Below the pieces are notes generated by a model that searched no databases, had not been told where the DNA came from, and saw nothing but the letters and a program-made list of their open reading frames with translations. Made by a program: the position numbers and the translations under genes. This document shows, piece after piece, positions 1 through 9,404 of a stretch of DNA of 64,000 bases; within the stretch, counting starts at the first letter, position 1, and every line of letters starts with the position of its first letter. The stretch is from Actinomycetota bacterium (lineage in GTDB: Bacteria; Actinomycetota; Actinomycetes; Nanopelagicales; Nanopelagicaceae): NCBI GenBank assembly GCA_947450545.1, contig CANFVU010000005.1, positions 1-64,000 on the forward strand. The letters run 5' to 3'.

Positions 1-2
1 TA

Positions 3-425
3 AAGGGTTCACCTATTGAAAAGGCGAAGAAGATTTCTGACCTTTCTAAGGTAGTTCTTGGTGCACAAGTTGGAACAACATCACTCACCACCATCAACAC
101 AGTCATTAAGCCTTCCAAGAAAGCTTCTGTCTACGACACCAACGATCTTGCAACAGCAGCTCTTACTGCTGGTCAAATCAAAGGACTTGTCGTTGATCTC
201 CCAACAGCTTTCTATATTGCAGCGACTGCGAAGAATGCAGTACTTGTAGGACAACTTCCTGCACAAGCTAAATCTGAGCAATTCGGACTCGTCCTATCAA
301 AGGGAAGCGCTCTTACTTCAAAAGTAAGTGCCGCTGTTGATGCACTTCGTGCAAATGGAACTCTCAAGGCAATTGCTGATAAGTGGTTAGCAAATGTCGG
401 CGGCGCTCCTGTTTTCACAAAGTAA
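3..425 (+). CDS. ABC transporter substrate-binding protein (amino-acid type), C-terminal part; 5' end outside window
   Basis: Open frame 3 from window start (KGSPIEKAKKISDLSKVVLGAQVGTTS...LKAIADKWLANVGGAPVFTK*), followed by permease and ATPase genes. Confidence 0.8.
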   Translation, partial: KGSPIEKAKKISDLSKVVLGAQVGTTSLTTINTVIKPSKKASVYDTNDLATAALTAGQIKGLVVDLPTAFYIAATAKNAVLVGQLPAQAKSEQFGLVLSKGSALTSKVSAAVDALRANGTLKAIADKWLANVGGAPVFTK

Positions 426-459
426 GCACGCGACGAAAAGTTAGATAACTCGAGGCCTG

Positions 460-1317
460 ATGTCACAGCAGTCTTACCAACCTTCGCCATTGCGAAAGCA
501 ACGTGAGGCTGCCCGACGTCAGGCTTCTCGACGTTCTACGACCATTGCTCTCCTTAGCACTTTTGCTGTCGGCGCAGTAGTGGTGCTTGTTGTCACTGGC
601 GCCAAAGGTTTTGATCTCGTACGACAAAGCTTCTTTAGTTGGCACTACGCCGTACATTCATTTCCATCAGTACTTTCGGGAATCTGGCTCAACCTTCGAG
701 TCATGCTCATCGCAGAATTCTTTGTCCTGATTTTCGGACTTCTACTTGCCCTCGCACGTACCTCGAAGAGTCCGGTCCTCTATCCCGTTCGACTATTTGC
801 GACTTTTTACACTGATATTTTTCGCGGACTCCCGCTCCTCCTCGTTCTACTCCTAGTCGGTTTTGGAATACCGGGGCTTCAGATTTCGTGGATCCCTAAT
901 TCAGCAGTAACGCTGGGCACAGTGTCGTTAATACTTACCTACTCAGCATATGTAGCCGAAGTAATTCGCGCCGGCATCGAAGCAGTGAACCCTGCACAAC
1001 GTATGGCTGCGCGTGCACTGGGGCTCTCCCAATCGCAAACCCAGCGCCATGTTGTGCTTCCTCAAGCTCTTCGTAAAGTCACTCCGCCGCTGTTAAATGA
1101 TTTAGTCTCGCTCCAAAAAGATTCAGGTTTGATTTCAGTTCTTGGTGCGATTGATGCGATTCGCGCAGCAGGAATTGAAACTGCGCAATCATTTAATTTC
1201 ACACCGTATTTAGTTGCGGGAGCAATTTTTGTCGCTCTCACAATTCCACTCACTCGTTTTACCGATTGGCTCACTCGCAAACAAGATCGCGCCCGCCAAC
1301 AACAAGGTCGGTGGTAA
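460..1317 (+). CDS. Amino-acid ABC transporter permease (His/Glu/Gln type)
   Basis: 285 aa multi-TM protein; EAA-like loop RALGLSQSQTQRHVVLPQALRKVTPPLLND. Confidence 0.92.
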   Translation: MSQQSYQPSPLRKQREAARRQASRRSTTIALLSTFAVGAVVVLVVTGAKGFDLVRQSFFSWHYAVHSFPSVLSGIWLNLRVMLIAEFFVLIFGLLLALARTSKSPVLYPVRLFATFYTDIFRGLPLLLVLLLVGFGIPGLQISWIPNSAVTLGTVSLILTYSAYVAEVIRAGIEAVNPAQRMAARALGLSQSQTQRHVVLPQALRKVTPPLLNDLVSLQKDSGLISVLGAIDAIRAAGIETAQSFNFTPYLVAGAIFVALTIPLTRFTDWLTRKQDRARQQQGRW

Positions 1318-2063
1318 TGATGAACGCTCTTGAATTGAAGAACATTCGCAAGTCCTACGGCGATGACCTAGTCATTTCCAACCTTGATCTCACCGTTAAA
1401 AAGCATCAAGTAAAAGTTCTGATAGGGGCAAGCGGTTCTGGGAAGAGCACGCTACTTCGTTGCATCAATCTGCTTGAAGAGATTGATGATGGCCAAATTT
1501 TCCTCGATGGTGAAGATATTTCCGCCGTTGGAGTAAATGCAGATTCGGTGCGTTCATCCATCGGCTCTGTCTTTCAAGCATTCAATCTCTTCCCACATCT
1601 CACCGTCCTGCAAAACATTACGCTGGCACCGCGTTTGGTTCACGGCTATTCACAAGAAGAAGCGAGCGCAGAAGCTCAGGAACTCCTTCGCCGCTTTGGC
1701 CTACTCGAGAAAGCGCACCAGTACCCAGACTTACTCAGCGGAGGACAGCAACAACGAGTTGCGATTCTGCGAGCAATTATCTGCAAACCAAAACTCCTCC
1801 TCCTTGATGAAGTAACAAGCGCGCTGGACCCTGTCCTGATCGCTGAAGTTCTCTCCCTTATTAGCGAACTCAAGCGCGATGGCATGACGATGGTGATCGC
1901 TACACACGAGATGGGTTTTGCTAAGAAAGTCGCCGATGAAGTGCTCTTCCTGAAAGATGGACAGATTCTGGAAGCCGGATCTCCTGCGCGGATGCTTGAA
2001 GACCCACAAAGCCAAGAGTTGAAGAGCTTCCTCTATGCGTTAGAAGAGGCAGGACGTCTCTAA
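1317..2063 (+). CDS. Amino-acid ABC transporter ATP-binding protein
   Basis: Walker A GASGSGKST, signature LSGGQQQR, Walker B LLLLDEVTSALD; start at TAATG overlap with permease stop rather than ORF start 1266. Confidence 0.93.
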   Translation: MMNALELKNIRKSYGDDLVISNLDLTVKKHQVKVLIGASGSGKSTLLRCINLLEEIDDGQIFLDGEDISAVGVNADSVRSSIGSVFQAFNLFPHLTVLQNITLAPRLVHGYSQEEASAEAQELLRRFGLLEKAHQYPDLLSGGQQQRVAILRAIICKPKLLLLDEVTSALDPVLIAEVLSLISELKRDGMTMVIATHEMGFAKKVADEVLFLKDGQILEAGSPARMLEDPQSQELKSFLYALEEAGRL

Positions 2064-2077
2064 TAGGTGCGATGCTT

Positions 2078-2106
2078 TTGCATATGCAAATCGTTTGCAA
2101 TAACCT
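2078..2106 (+). promoter_or_regulatory. Putative promoter with Nur-like nickel operator (TTGCAT-[ATGCAAATCGTTTGCAA]-TAACCT), leaderless start at 2113
   Basis: ATGCAA-ATCGT-TTGCAA fits the published actinobacterial Nur box form tTGCaa-N5-ttGCAA; it lies between TTGCAT and TAACCT; gene encodes a Ni/Co permease. Confidence 0.6.
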
Positions 2107-2112
2107 CACCCA

Positions 2113-3258
2113 ATGAGCGTCACCCCTAAGCCCCGTCTGCGTGAGCATCTGCGTTTTGAGCGTGATGAGCTTCCTGCCCTCTTTGGGGTACTGGGAACGG
2201 TCGCAACTCTTCACATCATTGGTTGGGGCCTCTTTATTCACTACAACTCCATGCCTCAATTCCACGCAATAGCCGATGCCAATCACACGCTGATTTACGC
2301 AGGTGCTGGAGCGCTCGCGTACTCCTTTGGGCTGCGCCACGCTTTCGATGCCGATCACATCTCTGCCATTGATGACACAACGCGCTTGATGTTGGCAAAA
2401 GGCAAGAAGCCGATGGGTGTTGGGCTCTTCTTCTCGCTCGGTCACTCCACAATCGTCCTTGCTCTATCTATCGCTATCGCCTTTGCTGCTAAGCAAGCAG
2501 TGAAGTTTCAACATGACTTCGCCAAAACGGGCGGAATCATCGGAGCAAGCGTCTCGGCATTTTTTCTCTACCTCGTAGGCATACTCAATCTCATCATTCT
2601 TGTTGGAATCATCAAAGTGTGGCGTCAAGCAAAGTCTGGTCAATTTTCACATGAGCACCTCAATCAACTCCTCAACGAGCGAGGACTGTTCAATCGAATC
2701 TTCCGTGGCTTCTTTAAAAAGGGTTTTGATCATTCCTGGCAGCTCTATCCCATCGGAATTCTCTTTGGATTGGGTTTTGATACTGCAACAGAAGTCGGAT
2801 TACTAGGCCTGTCAGCTACTGCTGCAATTGGCACAGTGGGCGGAACCCTTCCACCGCTTGCCATCATCGCTCTCCCATTTATTTTCGCAGCCGGTATGTC
2901 ATTGATGGACACCTTGGATGGAATCTTTATGACAAAAGCCTATGCGTGGGCATTTACATCTCCCCTACGTAAGATTTACTACAACCTTACGACCACAGGC
3001 ATTTCAATCTTTGTTGCCATGGTTATCGGCACCATCGAATTAGTAGGTGTTTTAAGCGAGAAAACTTCGATTGCAAAGCACCAACCATTCACCTTTATTG
3101 CCTCTATTGAACTCAATGCAGTTGGGTATTGGATTGTTGCCAGTTTTATCGCAACGTGGATTGGTTCAGTGTTGATTTGGAAATTTGGACGCTACGAGCA
3201 ACGCTTCAGTTCAGGTATTGCTGAAACCGAGCACACCCATACTGAGCTTGAAATTTAA
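2113..3258 (+). CDS. HoxN/NicT-family nickel/cobalt transporter
   Basis: Signature RHAFDADHISAIDDTTR and FSLGHSTIV, LGFDTATEVGLL motifs of NiCoT permeases. Confidence 0.93.
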   Translation: MSVTPKPRLREHLRFERDELPALFGVLGTVATLHIIGWGLFIHYNSMPQFHAIADANHTLIYAGAGALAYSFGLRHAFDADHISAIDDTTRLMLAKGKKPMGVGLFFSLGHSTIVLALSIAIAFAAKQAVKFQHDFAKTGGIIGASVSAFFLYLVGILNLIILVGIIKVWRQAKSGQFSHEHLNQLLNERGLFNRIFRGFFKKGFDHSWQLYPIGILFGLGFDTATEVGLLGLSATAAIGTVGGTLPPLAIIALPFIFAAGMSLMDTLDGIFMTKAYAWAFTSPLRKIYYNLTTTGISIFVAMVIGTIELVGVLSEKTSIAKHQPFTFIASIELNAVGYWIVASFIATWIGSVLIWKFGRYEQRFSSGIAETEHTHTELEI

Positions 3259-4073
3259 TCCAAATACAGATCTTTTAAGAAGTCAGTAGTACCTGGCACG
3301 ACTGCGTATTGATCCAGGTCGGTAATTCCCTCTTCAGCCAGAACTTCATCATCGATAAAAAAATTGCCGGTGCACTCTTTCGAAGGCCTATTGAGAATTG
3401 CATATGCAGCGTCGCCCATAATCTCTGGTTTGCGACAGAAGTTGGTATCCATTCCTGGAATCATTTGAAGCGCAGCTGTATCGATTACGGTCCGAGGCCA
3501 TAGCGCGTTGACAGCGATGCCCTCTCTTTTGAACTCTTCAGCAAGCCCTAACACCGTCATACTCATTCCATACTTCGACATTGTGTATGCAACGTGACGC
3601 TTAAACCATTTTCCTTGAAGGTTGATGGGTGGCGAGAGAGTCAAGATATGTGGATTGGCGCTCTCTTTAAGATGAGGAATCGCTGCTTGCGAGACGAGAT
3701 ATGTTCCGCGAACATTGATATCAAACATCAAGTCATAACGCTTGGCTGGTGTTTGCAGAGTCGGGGTCAAGTTAATGGCGCTCGCGTTATTCACCAAAAT
3801 ATCGAGTCCGCCGAATTGAGCTACAGCGTGCGCTATCGATGCTTCAATTTGGGCTTCATCTCGAATATCACATTGAATCGGCAGTGCTTTTCCGCCTGCA
3901 TCTTCAATCTCTTTCGCTGCTGTAAAAATAGTGCCTGGCAATAACGGATGGGGTTCGGAAGTCTTTGCTGCAATTGCAATCATTGCACCATCGCGAGCAG
4001 CTCTCTTGGCAATCTCTAAGCCGATTCCGCGCGATCCTCCAGTAATAAAGATTCGTTTTCCTGCGAGTGACAT
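3255..4073 (-). CDS. SDR-family oxidoreductase (HSDL2-like)
   Basis: TGGSRGIGLEIA, NNASAI, YTMSKYGMS catalytic YxxxK. Confidence 0.9.
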   Translation of the reverse strand: MSLAGKRIFITGGSRGIGLEIAKRAARDGAMIAIAAKTSEPHPLLPGTIFTAAKEIEDAGGKALPIQCDIRDEAQIEASIAHAVAQFGGLDILVNNASAINLTPTLQTPAKRYDLMFDINVRGTYLVSQAAIPHLKESANPHILTLSPPINLQGKWFKRHVAYTMSKYGMSMTVLGLAEEFKREGIAVNALWPRTVIDTAALQMIPGMDTNFCRKPEIMGDAAYAILNRPSKECTGNFFIDDEVLAEEGITDLDQYAVVPGTTDFLKDLYLD

Positions 4074-4816
4074 TACTTCCCCTTCCCCGAAAGAAACTTC
4101 ATAAATGCAGCTTGCGCTTCGTCAGATTGCAAAGCGATTCTAAATAATTCACCTTCTGCATCCATCACTGCCCCAACGGCTGCGTGATTGCTGCTCTTCA
4201 ACAAAGCTTTGGTATTGATAACGGATGTAGGAGGTTGTTCAGCAATCAGGTGAGCAGTTTTCATAGCTTCTGCCAAAGGATCTGCAACAACCTTGTTTAC
4301 AACGCCGAGCTCAACAGCTTCTGCTGCATCAAAGGAGCGACCTGTAAGAAAAATCTCGGAGGCTCGGGCGTGACCAACAAGGCGTGGGAAGAGAAAGCTC
4401 GAACCAGCTTCAGGAACGACCCCTAGAGTGACGAATGGCATTTTGAACTTAGCAGTGTCGGATGCATACACAACATCGCAGTGCAGAAGCATGGTCGTGC
4501 CGATTCCTACCGCATTGCCTTGAACTGCAGCGATTAATGGCTTTGGAAAATTGTGAAGGTTTTTAATGAATTGAAAACCTGGTGCGCTTCCATCAGAAGG
4601 TACATCATTAGCGAAATCAAAGATGTCATTGCCAGCTGTGAAAGATTCACCTTCGCCTGAAATCACCACAACGCGAATATCAAATTCTTGTGTTGCGCGA
4701 ATGAGAGCTTCATTGAGGGCGATATACATGCCCTTGCTAATCGCATTCTTCTTCTCAGGTCGATTGAGCTTGACTGAGAGAACTGCGCCGTCCTGGGTTA
4801 TGTCAATTTCATGCAC
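4073..4816 (-). CDS. Enoyl-CoA hydratase/isomerase family protein
   Basis: LNRPEKKNAISKGMY, GNAVGIGTTMLLHCD crotonase motifs; GTG at 4816 preferred because the ORF-track ATG at 4858 sits in the upstream terminator. Confidence 0.85.
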   Translation of the reverse strand: MHEIDITQDGAVLSVKLNRPEKKNAISKGMYIALNEALIRATQEFDIRVVVISGEGESFTAGNDIFDFANDVPSDGSAPGFQFIKNLHNFPKPLIAAVQGNAVGIGTTMLLHCDVVYASDTAKFKMPFVTLGVVPEAGSSFLFPRLVGHARASEIFLTGRSFDAAEAVELGVVNKVVADPLAEAMKTAHLIAEQPPTSVINTKALLKSSNHAAVGAVMDAEGELFRIALQSDEAQAAFMKFLSGKGK

Positions 4817-4844
4817 ATCGTATCTTTGCACTTTTTCCCAAATA

Positions 4845-4880
4845 AAAAAGTCCCTCACCCGTTAAGAGGAGGGACTTTTT
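4845..4880 (-). terminator. Intrinsic terminator of ino1
   Basis: AAAAAGTCCCTC...GAGGGACTTTTT inverted repeat with U-tract just downstream of the ino1 stop. Confidence 0.85.
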
Positions 4881-4890
4881 CGCTAATTAC

Positions 4891-5976
4891 TTATGATTGA
4901 AGCTTGCCAGAGATGAAATCCTCTGTCTTTTGGTGCGCTGCTTCATCTGTGTATTGAACTGGAGGCGACTTCATAAAGTAGCTTGAAGGCGAGAGAAGTG
5001 GTCCACCGATCTTGCGATCAAGGCCAATCTTCGCGCAACGAAGCGCATCAATGATGACGCCAGCTGAGTTTGGTGAATCCCATACTTCGAGCTTGTATTC
5101 GAGGTTCAGTGGAACGTCACCGAAAGCACGGCCTTCGAGGCGCACATATGCCCACTTGCGATCATCGAGCCACTGAACATAGTCAGAAGGTCCGATATGG
5201 ACGTTCGCAGCGCCGAGATCATGGTTGAGCTGAGATGTCACGGATTGAGTCTTTGAGATCTTCTTTGACTCAAGGCGATCGCGCTCCAACATATTTTTAA
5301 AGTCCATATTTCCACCAACGTTGAGCTGGTAGGTGCGATCAAGGTGAACGCCGCGGTCCTGGAACAACTTAGCCATGATGCGGTGTGTGATGGTTGCGCC
5401 GACCTGTGACTTGATGTCATCGCCAACGATTGGAAGACCTGCATCTTCAAACTTCTTAGCCCAGACTGGGTCTGATGCGATGAAGACAGGAAGTGCGTTA
5501 ACGAATGCACAACCAGCGTCGATTGCACATTGTGCATAGAACTTTGCCGCTTCTTCTGAACCTACTGGGAGATAGCAGATGAGGACATCAACTTTGTTCT
5601 CTTTCAATGTTGCGACTACATCGACAGGAGTAGCTGATGACTCCTCGATTGTTTCACGGTAATACTTACCAAGGCCATCGAGTGTGGTGCCGCGAAGAAC
5701 TGTTACGCCAGTCTTTGCAACTTCACTAAATTTGATTGTGTTGTTTTCACTTGCCCACATCGCATCGACGAGATCAAGGCCAACTTTCTTAGCATCAACA
5801 TCGAAAGCTGCAACAAACTTGATATCGCTGATGTGGTATCCACCAACAACTGGGTGCATGAGACCTGGGATCTCTGTGTCAGGCTTTGCGTCCTTGTAAT
5901 AGGTAACGCCTTGGATGAGCGAGTTAGCGCAGTTTCCTACACCAACAATCGCAACGCGGATCTCTTTATTGCTCAC
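4891..5976 (-). CDS. ino1: Inositol-3-phosphate synthase
   Basis: 361 aa [20 protein letters not shown]..., [11 protein letters not shown]; actinobacterial form, adjacent to padR. Confidence 0.93.
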   Translation of the reverse strand: MSNKEIRVAIVGVGNCANSLIQGVTYYKDAKPDTEIPGLMHPVVGGYHISDIKFVAAFDVDAKKVGLDLVDAMWASENNTIKFSEVAKTGVTVLRGTTLDGLGKYYRETIEESSATPVDVVATLKENKVDVLICYLPVGSEEAAKFYAQCAIDAGCAFVNALPVFIASDPVWAKKFEDAGLPIVGDDIKSQVGATITHRIMAKLFQDRGVHLDRTYQLNVGGNMDFKNMLERDRLESKKISKTQSVTSQLNHDLGAANVHIGPSDYVQWLDDRKWAYVRLEGRAFGDVPLNLEYKLEVWDSPNSAGVIIDALRCAKIGLDRKIGGPLLSPSSYFMKSPPVQYTDEAAHQKTEDFISGKLQS

Positions 5977-6521
5977 GAGGATTTCCTTTCGGTATTGATC
6001 ATCTCTTCAAGCCAAGCGATTTCTCGTTCAGCTGATTCCAATGAGTGACGACGCCACTCAACTAAGTACTTATCGAGCCCTTCTGGAAGTTCATCGGATG
6101 CAGTTGCAGCGCGAAGGATTTCTGCCTTCTCAACTAATCTGCGGTGACGACCTTCGAGAATTGCGACTCGATTGCCGCGTGGGGTCGGGCCAAAAAATGC
6201 GAAACGAACTTCAAAACTCTCATCCTCCCAAGCCTCAGGGCCTGACGAATGGGTGAGTTCATCGAAACGGTTCTGTCCTGCTTTGGTAATTGCATACACA
6301 ATGCGGGAGCGACGAGATAAGCCGCCGATATCAGAGACTGACTCCTCAATGAGCTTCTCTTCCAACATGCGGTGAAGCTGTGGGTAGAGAACGGAGAATG
6401 AGAGAGCGCGAAATGGGCCGTAGATGGCGATCATTCGCTTGCGAAGCTCATAGCCATGCAAAGGTCCCTGGCTGAGCAGCCCAAGGAGGGCAAACTCGAG
6501 GGATTCTGAGCGCGAGCGCAT
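5973..6521 (-). CDS. PadR-family transcriptional regulator
   Basis: [30 protein letters not shown] winged helix; ATGA overlap with ino1; start at internal Met (6521). Confidence 0.88.
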   Translation of the reverse strand: MRSRSESLEFALLGLLSQGPLHGYELRKRMIAIYGPFRALSFSVLYPQLHRMLEEKLIEESVSDIGGLSRRSRIVYAITKAGQNRFDELTHSSGPEAWEDESFEVRFAFFGPTPRGNRVAILEGRHRRLVEKAEILRAATASDELPEGLDKYLVEWRRHSLESAEREIAWLEEMINTERKSS

Positions 6522-6560
6522 GAGGTTCCTATCTCTTTTTATGCTGCTATCGGATGGACA

Positions 6561-6609
6561 TATCGCATCGATACATCTGGCTGTATCTAACTCGATATAT
6601 CGAATCGAT
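6561..6609. promoter_or_regulatory. Cluster of palindromes/direct repeats upstream of padR-ino1 (candidate PadR operators)
   Basis: TATCG(C/A)ATCGAT direct repeats (6561-6572, 6598-6609), palindrome TCGATATATCGA (6592-6603), GATACA-N6-TGTATC (6570-6587). Confidence 0.5.
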
Positions 6610-6719
6610 GCAAATCTCTCCCCCAAATCTCATCCGCGTGTTGACTGTGAGCCTGACCACCCTCCTGAGAGCGAGGAATTACCGTTTAACCACTCGACCT
6701 TCTACAGAAAGGCACAACG

Positions 6720-7955
6720 ATGAGCCTCTTTTCTTGGAAAGAGAACACTTCGGGCGGAGTTATCGCCCCAGACGAGCGCCTGAGCTGGCCTCGCACCATT
6801 GGAACTGGCCTCCAACACATCGCAGCGATGTTCGGAGCGACCTTCCTCGTACCAATTCTCACCCACCTTCCACCGACAACCACAATCTTCTTCTCTGGTG
6901 TTGGAACTCTTCTCTTCTTAGTCATAACGCAAAACAAACTTCCAAGTTATCTTGGATCTTCCTTTGCATTCCTAGCTCCAATCGCCGCAGCGTCGGCGAA
7001 AGGTGGAATGGGCGCAGCTCTTGGCGGAGTTGTCGCAACCGGAGTTCTTCTTGCACTCGTCGGTTTCCTTGTAAAAGCAATCGGTATCGGATGGATCGAA
7101 AAGATGCTTCCTCCAGTTGTGACTGGATCGATTGTCATGGTCATTGGTTTGAACCTTGCAGGCGCTGCGAAAAATAACTTCGTGACGAAGCCGATTCTTG
7201 CAATTGTCACTCTCGCATCTATCGCTCTTGTTTCGGTTTTTGCAAAAGGATTCCTCGCTCGAATCTCTATCTTCGTGGGCATCGTAATTGGCTATGTCTT
7301 TGCAATGCTCAACGGCGATATTGATTTCAATGGAGTTAAAGCAGCGAAGTGGCTCGCGCTTCCTGATTTCACATCCCCAACATTTAAGATGAGCGCAATC
7401 GTTCTCTTCATTCCTGTCGTGCTTGTTTTGATCGCTGAAAACGTGGGCCACGTTAAAGCAGTCATGGCGATGACTGGAAAGAATCTTGACGATCAAATGG
7501 GTAACGCACTAGTCGCAGATGGCGTTGCAACAACGCTCGCTGGATTTGGCGGCGGTTCGGGAACTACAACGTATGCTGAAAATATCGGCGTTATGGCTGC
7601 AACAAAGGTCTACTCCACGGCTGCATATTGGGTAGCTGGCGTAGGCGCTGTTGTTCTCTCCCTCTGTCCTAAGTTTGGCGCAGTACTGAGCGCTACTCCT
7701 GCTGGTGTTCTTGGCGGTGCTGGTGTTGCTCTCTACGGAATGATCGGAATTCTTGGTGCACGTATTTGGATCGAGAGTCGCGTTGATTTCAGTGACTCCA
7801 CTAATCTCATCATCGCTGCATCCACTGTGATTATCGGTATCTCTGACTTCTCTTGGACAAAGGGAGATTTCACATTTAACGGAATCATCAATGCAACGCT
7901 TAACGCAGTTGTCGGATATGCAATCCTCCGAGCGATTGCTAATGCACGCAAATAA
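6720..7955 (+). CDS. Uracil/xanthine permease family (NCS2) transporter
   Basis: 411 aa; GLQHIAAMFGATFLVP, AENVGHVKAV, GFGGGSGTTTYAENIGVMAATK. Confidence 0.92.
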   Translation: MSLFSWKENTSGGVIAPDERLSWPRTIGTGLQHIAAMFGATFLVPILTHLPPTTTIFFSGVGTLLFLVITQNKLPSYLGSSFAFLAPIAAASAKGGMGAALGGVVATGVLLALVGFLVKAIGIGWIEKMLPPVVTGSIVMVIGLNLAGAAKNNFVTKPILAIVTLASIALVSVFAKGFLARISIFVGIVIGYVFAMLNGDIDFNGVKAAKWLALPDFTSPTFKMSAIVLFIPVVLVLIAENVGHVKAVMAMTGKNLDDQMGNALVADGVATTLAGFGGGSGTTTYAENIGVMAATKVYSTAAYWVAGVGAVVLSLCPKFGAVLSATPAGVLGGAGVALYGMIGILGARIWIESRVDFSDSTNLIIAASTVIIGISDFSWTKGDFTFNGIINATLNAVVGYAILRAIANARK

Positions 7956-7973
7956 CCAGTAAAAGGTAATCAG

Positions 7974-8007
7974 ATAAAGGGCGGCGGGAAATCCTGTCGC
8001 CCTTTAT
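7974..8007 (+). terminator. Intrinsic terminator downstream of NCS2 permease
   Basis: ATAAAGGGCG...CGCCCTTTAT perfect 10-bp stem. Confidence 0.75.
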
Positions 8008-8016
8008 GCTTCTCTC

Positions 8017-8661
8017 ATGACAATAGTGATTCCCTCTCACGTGTGGGAGTTTGTGGTCACTGCAACGTTGATCATCCTGGTTCCAGGTCCCAGCGTTCTC
8101 TTCACAATCGCTCGCGCTATTGCGTGGGGTCGTTTGGTTGCAATCGCAACAGTTTTGGGAAATGGCTTAGGTGTTTATCTCATTTCGATTGCCGTGGCAC
8201 TTGGCTTGGGTCCAATATTGCAACACTCATCTCTTGCGTACAACGCTGTCCAATGGTTCGGCGGTTCGTACTTGGTCTATCTAGGTTGGCAAGCAATTAA
8301 AGAGAGCGCTGCACACGCGCAGGATATGCAATCGGTTGCTGAATCCAAACCTTCTATTCCACAAACCATTCGCCAAGGTTTTATCGTGGGAATTCTCAAC
8401 CCCAAAACAGTCGTCTTCTTTGCTGCGATTTTGCCTCAATTTGCTGATCGCCCACGTGGACATATGTCTGCTCAGCTCATTCTCCTGGGAACGATTTTTG
8501 CGATTATCGCTTTCATCTCAGATTGCGGATGGGGAATCCTTGCAGGCACATTTCGCGAGTGGCTTGCCGATGATGTGAATCGCTTGATTCGCCTTCGCAA
8601 AATCGGCGGCTGCATCATGATTGCGCTCGGCGTTTTCACCATTCTCAACTCATTTCGCTGA
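8017..8661 (+). CDS. LysE/RhtB-family translocator
   Basis: VPGPSVLFTIARAIAWGR, GFIVGILNPKTVVFFAAILPQF. Confidence 0.9.
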   Translation: MTIVIPSHVWEFVVTATLIILVPGPSVLFTIARAIAWGRLVAIATVLGNGLGVYLISIAVALGLGPILQHSSLAYNAVQWFGGSYLVYLGWQAIKESAAHAQDMQSVAESKPSIPQTIRQGFIVGILNPKTVVFFAAILPQFADRPRGHMSAQLILLGTIFAIIAFISDCGWGILAGTFREWLADDVNRLIRLRKIGGCIMIALGVFTILNSFR

Positions 8662-8729
8662 AATCTCCCTTTTTGTCGGTGGTAAGCGGCACAATTAGCC
8701 ACACACACGAAAACTATGGGGGCCACTAA

Positions 8730-9404
8730 ATGGGTGAACGTCGTTCGAATATCAGTCCAAGTGATTTAACTTTTTCATGGGATGGATGTCATCGCTGTCT
8801 CTGGTTGTATTACAACCATCAAGTCAAAGCACCAATGTTTATGCCGACTGTTGGCGAATTGGCAGATATGCAAGAGAAATACTTTATTGGGGCAAGCACT
8901 GCAGATATGCATCCCGATATGCCTGCCGGAAAAGTATTTGATCACGGTGGTTGGGTTCAGTCCACTCCTATCCAAGTCGATGGAAAAGATTCACACCTTG
9001 CCATTAGAGGCAAATACGATCTCTTGATTGAATTTCCAGATGGTACGTATGGAATCATCGATTGCAAGATGCAAGCGCGTGCATCTGATAAATCTTCGTT
9101 CTACTCCCCTCAACTCGAGGCTTACGCATTTGCTCTCGAGAATCCAGCCAAGGGTGAGCCAAAGAAGATTTCGGTTTTAGGTATTTACTCGTGGTCTTTA
9201 GACCGTGCTTCTGGAAATCTCACAGTGGGCTTTGGATATCGCGTTAATGCTGCGTGGTACCCAGTCGACCGTGATCCCATTGCGCTACAGAAGCGACTCG
9301 TTGATTTTGTCACTGTGGTGAATGGCGATATGCCTGAATCCAAACAGAGCTGCGATCAATGTAAATATATTGCTGACCGCAATTCGATTGTGAAAAGTAT
9401 TTAG
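8730..9404 (+). CDS. PD-(D/E)XK nuclease-family protein, Cas4/RecB-like with two CxxC pairs
   Basis: N-term CHRC, GKYDLLIEFPDGTYGIIDCK (D...DxK), SPQLEAY (QxxxY), C-term CDQC. Confidence 0.78.
   Translation: MGERRSNISPSDLTFSWDGCHRCLWLYYNHQVKAPMFMPTVGELADMQEKYFIGASTADMHPDMPAGKVFDHGGWVQSTPIQVDGKDSHLAIRGKYDLLIEFPDGTYGIIDCKMQARASDKSSFYSPQLEAYAFALENPAKGEPKKISVLGIYSWSLDRASGNLTVGFGYRVNAAWYPVDRDPIALQKRLVDFVTVVNGDMPESKQSCDQCKYIADRNSIVKSI

Noticed and set aside
2064-2112. Cobalamin riboswitch upstream of the Ni/Co permease
   Set aside because: Only 49 bp between genes, too short; Nur-like dyad explains the conserved-looking structure better.
1921-2445. 174-aa antisense ORF over the ABC ATPase and NiCoT genes
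   Set aside because: No recognisable motifs; spans two confident genes, so a shadow ORF.
6554-7177. 207-aa ORF overlapping the NCS2 permease on the same strand
   Set aside because: Composition (H/R/S-rich) looks like a shifted frame; the permease frame has clear family motifs.
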